Numbered from the stretch's first letter, positions 1 to 11,376 are shown. The stretch: DNA of 64,000 nucleotides from Microbacterium sp. TNHR37B (GCF_001620065.1 NZ_LQGV01000003.1:310001-374000); one strand, 5' to 3'. Made by a program: numbers and translations. The notes: a model not told the origin generated them from the letters alone.

Positions 1-275
1 CCGAGCGGCTCCACGACCTCACGGGTGATCACCGAACGGTAGCTCTCGGGGTGCTGAGGGTCGATGCCGACGTACTCGTCGAGAGCGAACCCGCGGACCC
101 GAGAGACGTCGATGCCGTCCAGCCGCGGCCGCAGTGCTTCGTAGACGGGAAGCGGCGTGGACCCCGTGGCAAGTCCGAGGACGGCGTCCGGCCGGGACTG
201 GACGAGGCGCACGATCTCGTCGGCGACGAGTGCACCGGCGTCGGCGGGCGTGGGGACGATGACGACTTCAGCCAC
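1..275 (-). CDS. nagB: Glucosamine-6-phosphate deaminase, C-terminus cut by window edge
   Basis: Only the first 91 codons are present. The visible part has the NagB N-terminal Rossmann-like pattern: LGLATGSTP (sugar-phosphate loop) followed by FALDEYVGI and a downstream ESYRS. NagB converts glucosamine-6-phosphate to fructose-6-phosphate and ammonia in the cytoplasm. I chose the GTG at 273-275 because an AGGAGA lies 9 bases upstream; an upstream in-frame ATG lacks this spacing. It overlaps the ROK kinase stop by 8 bases, so it is the last visible gene of the amino-sugar operon. Its presence is the best evidence that the operon handles N-acetylglucosamine or glucosamine. Confidence 0.9.
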   Translation of the reverse strand, partial: MAEVVIVPTPADAGALVADEIVRLVQSRPDAVLGLATGSTPLPVYEALRPRLDGIDVSRVRGFALDEYVGIDPQHPESYRSVITREVVEPL

Positions 276-1197
276 GGGTGAGGGTCTCCTGTTCATGGGT
301 GGACGCGCCGACCAGGGCGGCGCCGAGTGCCGCGGCCGGCGAGCCGGGGGCGAGGACGTCGACACGCTCGGGCAAATGCAGCGAGCGGAGGAAGGGGGAT
401 GCCGCAGCACGGGTCTCGAGCTCCGAGAGCACCGGTCTCAGCATACGATCCCCCAGCGCCGTGAGCCCGCCGCCGAGAACGACCGTGTCCACGTCGGCGG
501 ACAGCACCAGCACGCGGACGGCCGCCGCCACGCCGAAAGCGAGCCCGTCACGCAACGGGATGGCTCGCGCGTCGCCGCGCTCTGCCGCGTCGAAGACGTC
601 GCGCACCGGTAGGTCGCCCGGCTCCCCCCAGCGACGCGCGAGCGAACCCCCGCCGGCGTACGCCTCGATGCATCCCCGCTGTCCGCAGGGGCATTCGGGG
701 CCGTGTGGATCGATGGAGATGTGCCCGATCTCACCGGCCGCGCCCCGCGCTCCGCGCCAGACCTCTCCGGCCATCGCGATGCCCGCTGCCACTCCGGTAC
801 CGAGGTTCAGGTAGGCAAGACTCCCCCGCCCGCTGCCCCGGAGGGCCAACGCCCCTCGTGTCGCCGCCTTCACGTCGTTCTCGACCGTCGTGGGAACACC
901 CAGGGCGGCGCCGACGAGCGCCGCGAGATCGAGGTCCTCGATGCCGAGGTTGACGGCGTGGGTCACGCGGCCCGTGCCCGGAACGATCTGTCCCGGCACG
1001 CCGATGCCGATCGAGGCGAGTGAGGAAGGGGCGATGCCCGACTCGGCAGCCAGATCCCGAACGGCCGCGATCACCGTGGCGACGACGGCCTCGGCACCCC
1101 AGCCGCTGGGCCTGCGGGCGCGAGCGATGATCTCGCCCGCAGGCGTGACGGCGACGACGTCGGTCTTGGTTCCCCCGACGTCCAGTCCGATGCGCAT
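268..1197 (-). CDS. ROK family sugar kinase (probable amino-sugar/N-acetylglucosamine kinase)
   Basis: A 309-residue ROK kinase. The N-terminal phosphate loop is DVGGTKTD, the catalytic aspartate lies in ENDVKAA near residue 107, and the ROK zinc site is intact (GHIS followed by CPCGQRGCIE). There is no N-terminal helix-turn-helix, so this is an enzyme rather than a regulator. It sits directly after the two permease genes (1-base gap) and overlaps nagB. This makes phosphorylation of the imported amino sugar the likely role. Glucokinase or N-acetylmannosamine kinase activity cannot be excluded from sequence alone. Confidence 0.85.
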   Translation of the reverse strand: MRIGLDVGGTKTDVVAVTPAGEIIARARRPSGWGAEAVVATVIAAVRDLAAESGIAPSSLASIGIGVPGQIVPGTGRVTHAVNLGIEDLDLAALVGAALGVPTTVENDVKAATRGALALRGSGRGSLAYLNLGTGVAAGIAMAGEVWRGARGAAGEIGHISIDPHGPECPCGQRGCIEAYAGGGSLARRWGEPGDLPVRDVFDAAERGDARAIPLRDGLAFGVAAAVRVLVLSADVDTVVLGGGLTALGDRMLRPVLSELETRAAASPFLRSLHLPERVDVLAPGSPAAALGAALVGASTHEQETLTRG

Positions 1198-1198
1198 G

Positions 1199-2041
1199 TC
1201 AGCCTTTCACCGCTCCCGATACGAGACCGCTGGTCATCCGGCCCTGCACGATCAAGAAGAACACGATGACGGGAATCGCCATCAGGGTCGACCCTGCCAT
1301 GACGACGGCCCAGTCGGTGGCCTTGGTGGCCTGGACGAAGCTGCGGAGCCAGATGGGAAGGGTCTGCGCCTCCGGACGCGTCATGATGACGAGGGCGAAG
1401 ACGAACTCGTTCCAGGCCTGGATGAACGCGAAGATCCCGGTGGACACGAGGCCCGGCGCCAACAGGGGGAAGGTCACCCGCCAGAAGGCCTGGTTACGAC
1501 TGCAACCGTCGATCATCGCCGCTTCTTCGAGGTCGGCGGGAACGCCGTTGACGAAACCGCGGAGCGTCCAGATCGTGAAGGGCAGCACCATCGCGATGTA
1601 CACGGCGGCGAGTCCGATGACGGTGTTGAGCAGTTGCCAGCCGTCGAGCACACGGAAGGTCGAGATGATCATCGCTTCGGCGGGGATCATCTGGATGACG
1701 AGGATCGCGATGATGAACGTCTTGCGCGAGCGGAACCGGTATCGGGCCACCGCGATCGACGCGAGGAAGGCGAACAGCAGCGCCGCCACCACCGTCAGGA
1801 CCGTCACCGCCAGCGAGATCCCGAGGGCGGGGAGGAACCCGCCATCGTTCCACGCGGCCTCGAAGCTGCGGAGCGTGAACTCATCGGGCCAGAGGTGCGG
1901 CACGTCGCTCTTGACGGCGGAGCCCGGGAGGAAGGCCGTGTTGACCATCCAGTAGACCGGGAAGACCGAGCAGACGAAGACGACGATCGCCGCCGCGTTG
2001 AGGGCGACCCGGCCGGTCCGCCGGCGCGTGCGCGCGCTCAC
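1199..2041 (-). CDS. Carbohydrate ABC transporter permease, MalG type
   Basis: A 280-residue inner-membrane permease with about six hydrophobic segments. The cytoplasmic EAA loop (EEAAMIDGCSRNQAFW, ending in TFPLLAPG) docks the ATPase. It starts at a GTG whose GTGA overlaps the stop of the upstream MalF-type permease by 4 bases, indicating translational coupling. Together with that permease and the binding protein it forms a CUT1-type sugar importer. No ATPase gene is in the cluster, so a shared MsiK-like ATPase elsewhere probably energises it; that is known for many actinobacterial CUT1 importers and is inferred here. Confidence 0.92.
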   Translation of the reverse strand: MSARTRRRTGRVALNAAAIVVFVCSVFPVYWMVNTAFLPGSAVKSDVPHLWPDEFTLRSFEAAWNDGGFLPALGISLAVTVLTVVAALLFAFLASIAVARYRFRSRKTFIIAILVIQMIPAEAMIISTFRVLDGWQLLNTVIGLAAVYIAMVLPFTIWTLRGFVNGVPADLEEAAMIDGCSRNQAFWRVTFPLLAPGLVSTGIFAFIQAWNEFVFALVIMTRPEAQTLPIWLRSFVQATKATDWAVVMAGSTLMAIPVIVFFLIVQGRMTSGLVSGAVKG

Positions 2042-3000
2042 AGGTCCTCCTCCGTCTTGAGCATGGTGCGGATGTACGAGGCGGAGATGAGGAGAAGGAT
2101 GACGACGAGGATCACCGCGATCGCCCCGCCGGCTCCGAGGTCACCGGTCGCCATCGACACGCTGTAGATGTAGACGCCGATCGTGTTGGTGTCGGCGCGG
2201 ACGCCGCCCACGGTCTGCAGGGCGTAGATCTGGGCGAACACGCGGAGGTCCCAGATGATCTGGAGGATGAGCAGCACGATCAGGATCGAGCGCACGTACG
2301 GCACGACGATGAGCCGGAAGCGCTGCCAGGCGCTCGCCCCATCGAGGGAAGCGGCTTCCATCACCTCGTCGGGCACCTGCGTCAGGCCCGCGTAAGTCGA
2401 GAAGGCCACGAACGGCACGGCGCCCCAGGTGATGATGATGGCCGCGACCGAGAAGAAGCTCAGTGGATCGCTCAGCCAGCTGTGCCCGGTCCAGTCGGTG
2501 CCGGTGACCTGGGTGAGGAAGTAGTTGACGAGCCCGTAGTCGGTGTCGAAGATCCAGCCCCACACGATCGTGGCGGTCAGCGCGGGCATCGCCCAGGCCA
2601 GGAGCAGCCCCACCGAGACGACTGTCCGCATGACACGGCCGAGGGCCCGCATCATGAGGGCGATGGAGATCCCCAGCACCATCGTCGCGACCACGCTCAC
2701 GACGCACAGCACGATGCTGCGCGCCAGCACGATCCAGAACTCGCTGTCGCCGAGGACGCGGAGGTAGTTGTCGAGCCCGATGAAGGGGGCCGGGGCGCCG
2801 AAGATCTGTGCCCGCCCGTACTCCTGGAACGACATGACGACGAGCTGCACGAGCGGCCAGCCGATGAAGACGAGCAGCATCACGAGCGAGGGCAGCAGCA
2901 GCGCCAGCGGCATCCCCGTGAAGCGGCGGCGGCGTGGGGCGGCGCCGGGAGGCGGGGCCATCGCTGCCCGCTCGGGCGCGAGTGTGGTGGGGACGGTCAC
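2038..3000 (-). CDS. Carbohydrate ABC transporter permease, MalF type
   Basis: A 320-residue permease with six or more membrane segments and an EAA loop (MEAASLDGASAWQRF). It starts with GTG at 2998-3000, preceded by a very strong GGAGGA ribosome site. The N-terminus is longer than that of the MalG partner and proline-rich, as is usual for MalF types. It is separated from the binding-protein gene by a 72-base gap holding a GC-rich hairpin, and overlaps the next permease by 4 bases. Confidence 0.92.
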   Translation of the reverse strand: MTVPTTLAPERAAMAPPPGAAPRRRRFTGMPLALLLPSLVMLLVFIGWPLVQLVVMSFQEYGRAQIFGAPAPFIGLDNYLRVLGDSEFWIVLARSIVLCVVSVVATMVLGISIALMMRALGRVMRTVVSVGLLLAWAMPALTATIVWGWIFDTDYGLVNYFLTQVTGTDWTGHSWLSDPLSFFSVAAIIITWGAVPFVAFSTYAGLTQVPDEVMEAASLDGASAWQRFRLIVVPYVRSILIVLLILQIIWDLRVFAQIYALQTVGGVRADTNTIGVYIYSVSMATGDLGAGGAIAVILVVILLLISASYIRTMLKTEEDL

Positions 3001-3026
3001 CGTCCTCCTCCTTCTGTCGAGGGAGC

Positions 3027-3060
3027 CGTCCCCCCGGGGCCGGGTTTACCCGGGGGAACG
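3027..3060 (-). terminator. Intercistronic hairpin after the binding-protein gene
   Basis: The arms CCCCCGGG (3031-3038) and CCCGGGGG (3049-3056) pair across a 10-base loop, and the stem extends outward past one mismatch. It lies between the binding-protein gene and the first permease. Hairpins at this place commonly protect or partly terminate the message so that binding protein is made in excess. No U-tract follows, so full termination is unlikely. Confidence 0.5.
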
Positions 3061-3072
3061 GCGGGATCGAGA

Positions 3073-4353
3073 TCAGCCGTTGAGGATCGACTCGATCTGG
3101 GTGTCGAGATCGGCGGCGAGGGAGGCGATGTCACCCCCGTTGGCGATCTTGACGAAGAAGTCCTGCAGCAGGCCCTTCGCCTCGACGTCCGCCCACTTGG
3201 GCGAGGCCGGCGTGAGCTTCGCGTTGGCGGCCGCCTCAGCGATCACCTTCGCCAGCTCGGGCGTTGCCGCAGCGACCTTGTCTCCGAGCGACTTCTTGGC
3301 CGGGACCAGGCCGTTCTCAGCGAGGATGGTCTGGTACTCATCGCTCAGGATGATCTCCAGCGCGCTCTTGGCGAGCTCCGGGTGGGCGGAGCGGGCCGCG
3401 ATGCCGATGTTCGAGCCGCCTGCGAAGACCTGAGCGGCACCGCCGTCCTTGCCGGGGAGCGCGAAGTAGCCGAGGTTGTCGGTGAGGGCGGTGTCCTTCT
3501 TGTCCTCGTCCGCGACGATCGACCAGTAGGCCCAGCTGGGCGCCGACAGGGTCGCCGCCTTCTCCGTGCGGAACGGGACCCACGCCTCGGTCTCGTCGCC
3601 GTCCTTCGCGGCGAGCGACGCCTTGGTCATCAGCTCCTGGACCTGGGCGAGACCGGCCAGCGACGCCTCGGAGGACAACTGCGCGTCCCAGGTGCCGTCA
3701 CTGTTCTTCACCGCGACCTCGCCGCCGTTCTCCCAGATGAACGGGAGAGCGTTGTACCAGTCCTTTCCGGGGAAGTAGACGCCGGAGACCCCCGACAGCT
3801 TGTCAGCGAGCGTGACGCCATTCGACACGTAGTCGGCCAGGGTGCTGGGCGCGGAGACGCCCGCCTCCTTGTACTGCGCCGTGTTGTAGAACACCACGCG
3901 TGCGCCGGAGTAGTACGGCGCGGCGTAGAGCTTGCCGTCCCAGGTGCCGGCCTCGACGAATCCGTCCAGCAGGTCGGAGCCGCCCAGCTTGTCGGAGATG
4001 TCGCTGAGGTCCAGCAGCGCACCGGCTGACGTGAAGGCGGCCGCCTGCGTGTTGCCCATCTCGACGATGTCGGGGCTGTCGCTGGAGGAGAGGCTCGTGG
4101 TGAGCTTGTCCACGAGACCGGTCCACTGCTGTTCCTCGATCACGATCTTGCTGCCCGGGTTCGCCTCGGCGAACGTCGTGGTCAGGTAGTCGCGCGCCGC
4201 CTGGGGCGTGTCGGTCCCCACGAGCCAGACGCGCAGCTCGGCGGGTTCCGGGGTGCCGTTGCCGGTGGGCGTCGTCGCACCGCCGGTCGAACATCCCGCG
4301 AGGATGACGGCCGAAGCGCCGAGGAGCGCGAGGGCTCCGAGCTTCTTGTTCAT
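3073..4353 (-). CDS. Sugar ABC transporter substrate-binding lipoprotein
   Basis: A 426-residue family-1 extracellular solute-binding protein. The first 20 residues are a lipoprotein signal peptide ending in the lipobox LAGC (lipidated Cys21), followed by a Gly/Thr linker. The mature part has typical CUT1 binding-protein stretches such as EEQQWTGLVDKL and a C-terminal segment with QTILAENGLVP. It starts at an ATG. It is encoded between the ROK regulator and the permeases and delivers sugar to them. Ligand specificity is inferred from the linked kinase and nagB. Confidence 0.92.
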   Translation of the reverse strand: MNKKLGALALLGASAVILAGCSTGGATTPTGNGTPEPAELRVWLVGTDTPQAARDYLTTTFAEANPGSKIVIEEQQWTGLVDKLTTSLSSSDSPDIVEMGNTQAAAFTSAGALLDLSDISDKLGGSDLLDGFVEAGTWDGKLYAAPYYSGARVVFYNTAQYKEAGVSAPSTLADYVSNGVTLADKLSGVSGVYFPGKDWYNALPFIWENGGEVAVKNSDGTWDAQLSSEASLAGLAQVQELMTKASLAAKDGDETEAWVPFRTEKAATLSAPSWAYWSIVADEDKKDTALTDNLGYFALPGKDGGAAQVFAGGSNIGIAARSAHPELAKSALEIILSDEYQTILAENGLVPAKKSLGDKVAAATPELAKVIAEAAANAKLTPASPKWADVEAKGLLQDFFVKIANGGDIASLAADLDTQIESILNG

Positions 4354-4403
4354 GTTGTCTTCCTTCTTGTTTCTCTTGGTGTGTCGGACGGGATCGGGCG
4401 ATT

Positions 4404-4419
4404 CCGTCCGGAAGGACGG
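4404..4419 (-). other. Short hairpin between ROK regulator and binding protein genes
   Basis: CCGTCC and GGACGG form a perfect 6-bp stem around a GGAA loop in the 98-base gap. It is too short to call a terminator with confidence. No ROK-type operator is visible in this gap, so the binding protein may be transcribed from the regulator's promoter. Confidence 0.3.
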
Positions 4420-4451
4420 GTCGTCGACCCATCCGGGGGTGATGGAGCGCG

Positions 4452-5627
4452 TCAGGACACCCCGAGCCGTCCTGACAGGACCATGACGGCCGCGCCGCGA
4501 AGGACGATGTCCTCCCCGTGCTCCGTCATCCGCACGCGCACGCCGTCGTGGAACTCGGCCAGGGTGCGCGAACGCAGGGTCTCGACGGTCGCCTCGGCCA
4601 GCGGCCCGTCAAGCAGTTCAGCGGGACCGGAGAGCACGATCTCCGAGAGATCGAGCGCACCGACGATGGGGGCCAGCGCGATTCCCAGCCGCTCGCCGGC
4701 GTCCTGGAGGATCGCGGTGCGGTCGGCGCCCGCCGTGGCGAGCCGCCCCTCGATCGCGGGCACCGACAACCACGCCTCGAGGCAGCCGACCTTGCCGCAG
4801 ACGCACCGCGGACCCCCATCGGTGCCGACCGTGACGTGGCCGATCTCACCCGCGGCGTGGCGGCTCCCGGCCATCGGCTGCCCCCCGGAGAGGAGTCCGG
4901 AACCCACACCGCGGCCGACGCGGACGAGCATGACGTCGTCGGCGGCGCCTCCGAACGTGTACTCCGCGAGCACGGCGGCGTTCGCGTCGTTGGCGACGAG
5001 CACGGGCAGGGCCAGCGCCGAGGTGAGGGCACCCGCCAGATCGACGTCACGCCAGCCGAAGTTCGGAGCGGTCAGCACCACCCCCCGCTCATCGACGACA
5101 CCGGGACTTCCGACGCCGATGCCCAGCACGGGAGCGTGCGCGTCCGCGACGAGAGTCCGGGCCAGCGAGACGACCGCCTCGACGATGTCGACCGGATCGC
5201 TGGGCGCGGCGACTCCGTGGCGGGCGACGATGTCGCCGTCGAGCGTGAGGACGGCCCCGAGGAAGCGATCCGTTCCGGACAGGTCGAGGCCGACGATGCG
5301 GTGTCCCTCGCGATCGAGGTCGACGAGGATGGCGGGCTTGCCCGGCCCCGAGGCCTCCCGCACACCGCGCTCGGCGACGTACCCGTCGGAGATGAGCTCG
5401 GCGACGAGGTCGGAGATGGTCACGCGGGTCAGTCCCGTCTCCCGGGAGAGGTCGGCGCGGCTCATGGCGCCGTGGTGGAAGAGGTTCTGCAGCACGAGCG
5501 AACGGTTGTGCGCGCGGGCGTGCTCGGGCAGCACCTTCACCGCGTGGCGGAGGCTGCGCCCGGCGCCGAAGGCGCGACCGCCGCTGGCGAGGCCGGCAGG
5601 CTGACGCAGGGAATCCGTTCTCGACAT
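4452..5627 (-). CDS. ROK family transcriptional regulator
   Basis: A 391-residue protein. An N-terminal winged helix-turn-helix spans roughly residues 35-85 (GAMSRADLSRETGLTRVTIS), followed by a full ROK sugar-sensing domain with VANDANAAVLAEY and an intact zinc motif, CVCGKVGCLE. NagC/Mlc-type ROK regulators repress sugar genes and release DNA on binding the sugar or its phosphate. It heads the amino-sugar cluster in the same orientation. A ROK-type dyad (5632-5650) sits just before its start, suggesting autoregulation and control of the whole transcript. Confidence 0.9.
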   Translation of the reverse strand: MSRTDSLRQPAGLASGGRAFGAGRSLRHAVKVLPEHARAHNRSLVLQNLFHHGAMSRADLSRETGLTRVTISDLVAELISDGYVAERGVREASGPGKPAILVDLDREGHRIVGLDLSGTDRFLGAVLTLDGDIVARHGVAAPSDPVDIVEAVVSLARTLVADAHAPVLGIGVGSPGVVDERGVVLTAPNFGWRDVDLAGALTSALALPVLVANDANAAVLAEYTFGGAADDVMLVRVGRGVGSGLLSGGQPMAGSRHAAGEIGHVTVGTDGGPRCVCGKVGCLEAWLSVPAIEGRLATAGADRTAILQDAGERLGIALAPIVGALDLSEIVLSGPAELLDGPLAEATVETLRSRTLAEFHDGVRVRMTEHGEDIVLRGAAVMVLSGRLGVS

Positions 5628-5631
5628 GTTT

Positions 5632-5650
5632 GTTAGTAGACCTTACGAAC
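5632..5650. promoter_or_regulatory. Candidate ROK operator
   Basis: GTTAGTAGACCTTACGAAC is a 19-bp dyad with arms GTTnGTA and TACnAAC. It matches the general form of NagC/Mlc-type ROK sites. It starts 4 bases upstream of the ROK regulator start codon and lies in an AT-rich patch. Confidence 0.55.
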
Positions 5651-5815
5651 TAGACCGGCGCAAGAGAGATGCGTAATTCGGAAGGATCATTTACAAAACC
5701 GTTACATTGCCCCGCCCTCGGCACCTGCCGGTCGACGAGAGCCCCGTCGCGTACCATGGAGGAGCGCCCGTGCGCCGATCTCCGGCCTCCGCGCCACCTC
5801 CCTGGGAGTGACACC

Positions 5816-7222
5816 GTGAGCGAACCGACAACCCCCGCCGATGACGCCGCCGCGCCGACCGTGCAGTGGGCGCCCGCGACGGAAGCCCCGCGCCGCAAAC
5901 GGTGGGGCCTGCGCCTGGGGATCCCGGCCGGCGTCGCCGCGGTGGGACTGGTCGCCGCCTCCCTCGTCCTCATCGCTCCCGGCACGGCGGTGGCCGGCGT
6001 TCCGGTCGGTTTCCTCACCGCCGGCGGGGCGTCCGACGCCATCTCGCAAAGATTGGCCACGACGACGGTGACCCTCGGCGACGGCGGGCCCACGCTCACG
6101 GCCGCGGAGCTGGGAGCCGAAGTCGACGCCGGCGCCCTCGCCGGACGCGCATTCGATGCCCACCCGATGTGGAACGTTGCGCAGTGGTTCGGCGAGACGA
6201 CCGACGCCGAGATCACCCTCGACCCGACGGTCGCCGCTTCCGCGCTGCAGAAGGCGTTGCCCGACCTCTTCACCTCCCCCACGGCGGCAACGGTCACGTT
6301 CGACGGGAAGACGTACGTCGCGGAGCCCGCCGTCGTCGGCCAGGGGATCGATCTCGAGGCCCTCCAGTCAGCCCTCGACACGGCCTTCGCCGAGGGGCGG
6401 ACGACCCTCGTGATCGACCCGGTCCTCGTCCCCGTGGAGGCGGCCGCCACGACCGCCAAGGCCGAGGCCGCCGCCGACCGGCTCAACGCGCTCCTGGCCG
6501 AGGTCGGTTTCTACGTGGGCGATGAGCGCACGGTTCCCGTCTCCGCGAAGACAGCAGCCTCCTGGCTCACCATCGAGGCCTCCGACGAGGGCGACTTCAC
6601 GATCAACGCCGATGCCAGCCGAATCGAGGCCGCCGTCGCGGACCTCCGCGACGCGATCGATCAGGACGTCGCCGACGCGACCGTGGTCACCAACAGCGCG
6701 GGAGACGTCCTCCGGACCGTGAAGGAAGGCAAGGACGGTCGCGTGCTCGGCGACACCGCCGGTGTCGCGGAGACCTTCGCGGCGCAGCTCGCTGCCGGCG
6801 ACGGCGCCCTCGTGCTCCCCGTCGAGGTGACCCCGCACAAGACGACCGAGCTGGCCCGCCTGCTCGAGGTCGACCTCGGAGCCCAGCGCCTCTATCTCAA
6901 GGAGAACGGGAAGGTCGTCGACACCTGGCTCATCTCCAGTGGCCGGCCGGGGGCCGTGACGTATCCCGGTCACTTCCGCATCGGCTGGAAGACGTCCTCG
7001 CAGGACATGAAGGGCACGGCGCGCGACTCGGGCAAGGCGTACACCCAGAAGGACGTGCCGTGGGTCATGTACTTCAACGGCAACCAGGCGTTCCACGGCG
7101 CGTACTGGCACAACAACTTCGGCAATGTCATGAGTGCCGGCTGCGTCAACATGCCCCCGGCGAAGGCGAAGAGGATCTACGACTGGTCGCCGGAGGGGAC
7201 CGACGTCTGGATCCACGGATGA
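5816..7222 (+). CDS. L,D-transpeptidase (YkuD family) with N-terminal membrane anchor
   Basis: A 468-residue cell-envelope protein. A basic stretch and a single membrane segment lie near residues 30-60. A long middle region resembles the peptidoglycan-binding-like domains found before many YkuD domains. The C-terminal YkuD domain has HGAYWHNNFG and the catalytic MSAGCVNMP (Cys443, codon 7142-7144). Such enzymes form 3-3 crosslinks in peptidoglycan outside the membrane. I chose the GTG at 5816 because GGGAG lies 7 bases upstream; an in-frame ATG at 5756 is an alternative. It is divergent from the ROK cluster. Confidence 0.9.
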   Translation: MSEPTTPADDAAAPTVQWAPATEAPRRKRWGLRLGIPAGVAAVGLVAASLVLIAPGTAVAGVPVGFLTAGGASDAISQRLATTTVTLGDGGPTLTAAELGAEVDAGALAGRAFDAHPMWNVAQWFGETTDAEITLDPTVAASALQKALPDLFTSPTAATVTFDGKTYVAEPAVVGQGIDLEALQSALDTAFAEGRTTLVIDPVLVPVEAAATTAKAEAAADRLNALLAEVGFYVGDERTVPVSAKTAASWLTIEASDEGDFTINADASRIEAAVADLRDAIDQDVADATVVTNSAGDVLRTVKEGKDGRVLGDTAGVAETFAAQLAAGDGALVLPVEVTPHKTTELARLLEVDLGAQRLYLKENGKVVDTWLISSGRPGAVTYPGHFRIGWKTSSQDMKGTARDSGKAYTQKDVPWVMYFNGNQAFHGAYWHNNFGNVMSAGCVNMPPAKAKRIYDWSPEGTDVWIHG

Positions 7223-7241
7223 GTGTCGATAGTGTGGCTTC

Positions 7242-8210
7242 GTGCCGCGTTTCGACCTGAGCCGTCCAGAGCTGGAGGCTTACCTTCCCGACGTCCGTGA
7301 GCCCGCCGATTTCGACGATTTCTGGCGACAGACCCTGGCGGAGTCCCGCGCTGTGGCCGCACCTCCGGTGCTCACGCTGCAGCCGACCCCGTTCACGACG
7401 CTCGACGTCTTCGACGTCACCTTCTCGGGCTTCGCAGGTGACCCCATCAAGGGCTGGTTCACGGTCCCCCATCGCGCCGACGGCCCGCTCCCCGCGATCG
7501 TCGAGTACATCGGGTACAACGGCGGTCGCGGCCTCCCCGTGGAGCGGTTGGGCTGGGCGTCGGCGGGGTACGCCCACCTGCTGATGGACACGCGCGGGCA
7601 GGGTTCCGGATGGGGCACCGGTGGCGCCACCGCCGACCCGCACCCGAGCGGGCCTGCGGCCGCGGGATACATGACGCGGGGTATCGAGGATCCCGCGTCG
7701 TATTACTACCGGCGCGTGTTCACCGATGCCGTCCTGGCGGTCGACGCCGTCCGGACTCTGCCCCTGGTCGACCCGGCGCGGGTATCGGTGACCGGCGGGA
7801 GCCAGGGCGGCGGGATCGCCCTGGCCGCCGCGGGGCTGTCGGAAGGCCTCGTGGCCGCGCTTCCCGACGTGCCCTTCCTATGCCACTTCGAGCGTTCCGT
7901 GGGCCTCACCGACACCGACCCCTACCAGGAGGTCGTGCGCTACCTCTCGGTGCATCGCGGAGCCGATGACCGGGTGTTCGACACGCTCTCCTACTTCGAC
8001 GGCGTCAACCACGCCAAGCGCGCCACGGCAGCAGGGCTCTTCTCCGTCGCGCTCCACGATCCGATCTGCCCGCCGTCCACGGTGTATGCCGCCTACAACC
8101 ACTTCGGCGCCTCCGACAAGGCGATCGAGGTCTACACGCACAACCAGCACGAGGGTGGACAGGCCTTCCAGTGGCTGGCCCAGACGGCGTTCTTGGGCTC
8201 GCGGTCGTGA
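7242..8210 (+). CDS. Acetyl xylan esterase / cephalosporin-C deacetylase, CE7 family
   Basis: A 322-residue alpha/beta hydrolase. The nucleophile elbow is GGSQGGG (Ser near residue 187), with an RGQGSGWG loop before it, a late aspartate in ALHDPICPPST and a catalytic histidine in YTHNQHEGG. These are characteristic of CE7 enzymes, which remove acetyl groups from xylo-oligosaccharides and similar small substrates. There is no signal peptide, so it probably acts on imported sugars. It begins at GTG 7242 and its stop overlaps the start of the next kinase by 4 bases, so the two act in one pathway. Confidence 0.9.
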   Translation: MPRFDLSRPELEAYLPDVREPADFDDFWRQTLAESRAVAAPPVLTLQPTPFTTLDVFDVTFSGFAGDPIKGWFTVPHRADGPLPAIVEYIGYNGGRGLPVERLGWASAGYAHLLMDTRGQGSGWGTGGATADPHPSGPAAAGYMTRGIEDPASYYYRRVFTDAVLAVDAVRTLPLVDPARVSVTGGSQGGGIALAAAGLSEGLVAALPDVPFLCHFERSVGLTDTDPYQEVVRYLSVHRGADDRVFDTLSYFDGVNHAKRATAAGLFSVALHDPICPPSTVYAAYNHFGASDKAIEVYTHNQHEGGQAFQWLAQTAFLGSRS

Positions 8211-9145
8211 GCGCGCACGACGACGCCCTTGCGGGCGTGCTCTCCATCGACGCCGGGCAGACCGGCATGAAGATCCGGGTGCGACTGGGCGATGTGGTCC
8301 ACGAGACGACGCTTCCGGGCATCCGCACCAACACGCTGCTCCTGCCTCAGCTCGCCGACGCCGCCCGATCGGCGCTGCAGATGTCGGGCGTCGCCCCGGC
8401 GGTGCTGGCGGCGGGGGTCTCCGGCCTGACCGCGGCCGGTGCCGACCCCGCGCACCTGGCCGCGCTGTTGTCGGACACGCCTCTTCGCCGCGTGATCCTC
8501 GCGCACGACGCGACGACATCGTTCCTGGGCGCCCTCGGGGATGCCCGGGGTGCGGTCATCGCCGCCGGCACCGGGGTCGTCACCCTCGCGGTGGGACGCG
8601 ACGCGGTCGCCCGCGTCGACGGCTGGGGCCACACGATGGGCGACGCCGGCAGCGGCTTCTGGATCGGCCGGGAGGCGCTCGTCGCGGCCATGCGCGCGTT
8701 CGACGGGCGCGGGCCGGCCACGAGCCTGCGCGCTGCGGTGGAGCAGAGCTGGCCGGAGCTTTCCGATGCCTACATCCAGCTGCAGTCCGACCCGGACTGG
8801 GTCCGCCGGGTGGCCTCGTTCGCCGCGCCCGTGGCGGCCGCAGCCGCCGGTGGCGACGCGGTCGCCGTGGCGATCCTGCACCGAGCCGCATCAGAACTGG
8901 CTCAGAGCGTGCACGCGGGACTGATCCGCGTCGCGGCCGGCGACGACCCCGACGCGCGTGTCTGCGCCTTGGGCGGCGTGTTCCGCTCCCCGCTCCTGCG
9001 CGAGGCGTTCGTCTCAGAGCTCGATCGGCTCGGGGTGCATGCCCCGTTGGAGGCGCCCCGCGGCGAAGGGATCGACGGCGTCGAGGCGCTCTCGACCCTG
9101 CCCGGCGATCACCCGCTGGCCGCGCTCACGTGGACCAGCGGGTGA
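8207..9145 (+). CDS. BadF/BadG/BcrA/BcrD-type ATPase, probable sugar kinase
   Basis: A 312-residue protein of the actin-like ATPase fold. It has the N-terminal phosphate loop SIDAGQTGMK, the ALGD and AAGTGVVT segments, WGHTMGDAGSGFWIGR, and a late ALGGVF adenosine motif. This is the pattern of the BadF-type N-acetylglucosamine kinase group. The GTG start is within the GTGA overlapping the CE7 esterase stop, so it is translationally coupled to it. A deacetylase followed by a sugar kinase suggests processing of acetylated sugars. The substrate is not determined. Confidence 0.8.
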   Translation: MSAHDDALAGVLSIDAGQTGMKIRVRLGDVVHETTLPGIRTNTLLLPQLADAARSALQMSGVAPAVLAAGVSGLTAAGADPAHLAALLSDTPLRRVILAHDATTSFLGALGDARGAVIAAGTGVVTLAVGRDAVARVDGWGHTMGDAGSGFWIGREALVAAMRAFDGRGPATSLRAAVEQSWPELSDAYIQLQSDPDWVRRVASFAAPVAAAAAGGDAVAVAILHRAASELAQSVHAGLIRVAAGDDPDARVCALGGVFRSPLLREAFVSELDRLGVHAPLEAPRGEGIDGVEALSTLPGDHPLAALTWTSG

Positions 9146-9159
9146 CGCCGCGGCGGGGA

Positions 9160-11376
<2,217 letters not shown>

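Noticed and set aside
5648..5658. DasR-type dre site near the amino-sugar cluster
   Set aside because: CTAGACC is only half of the dre consensus and lacks the matching arm; the ROK dyad next to it explains the region better.
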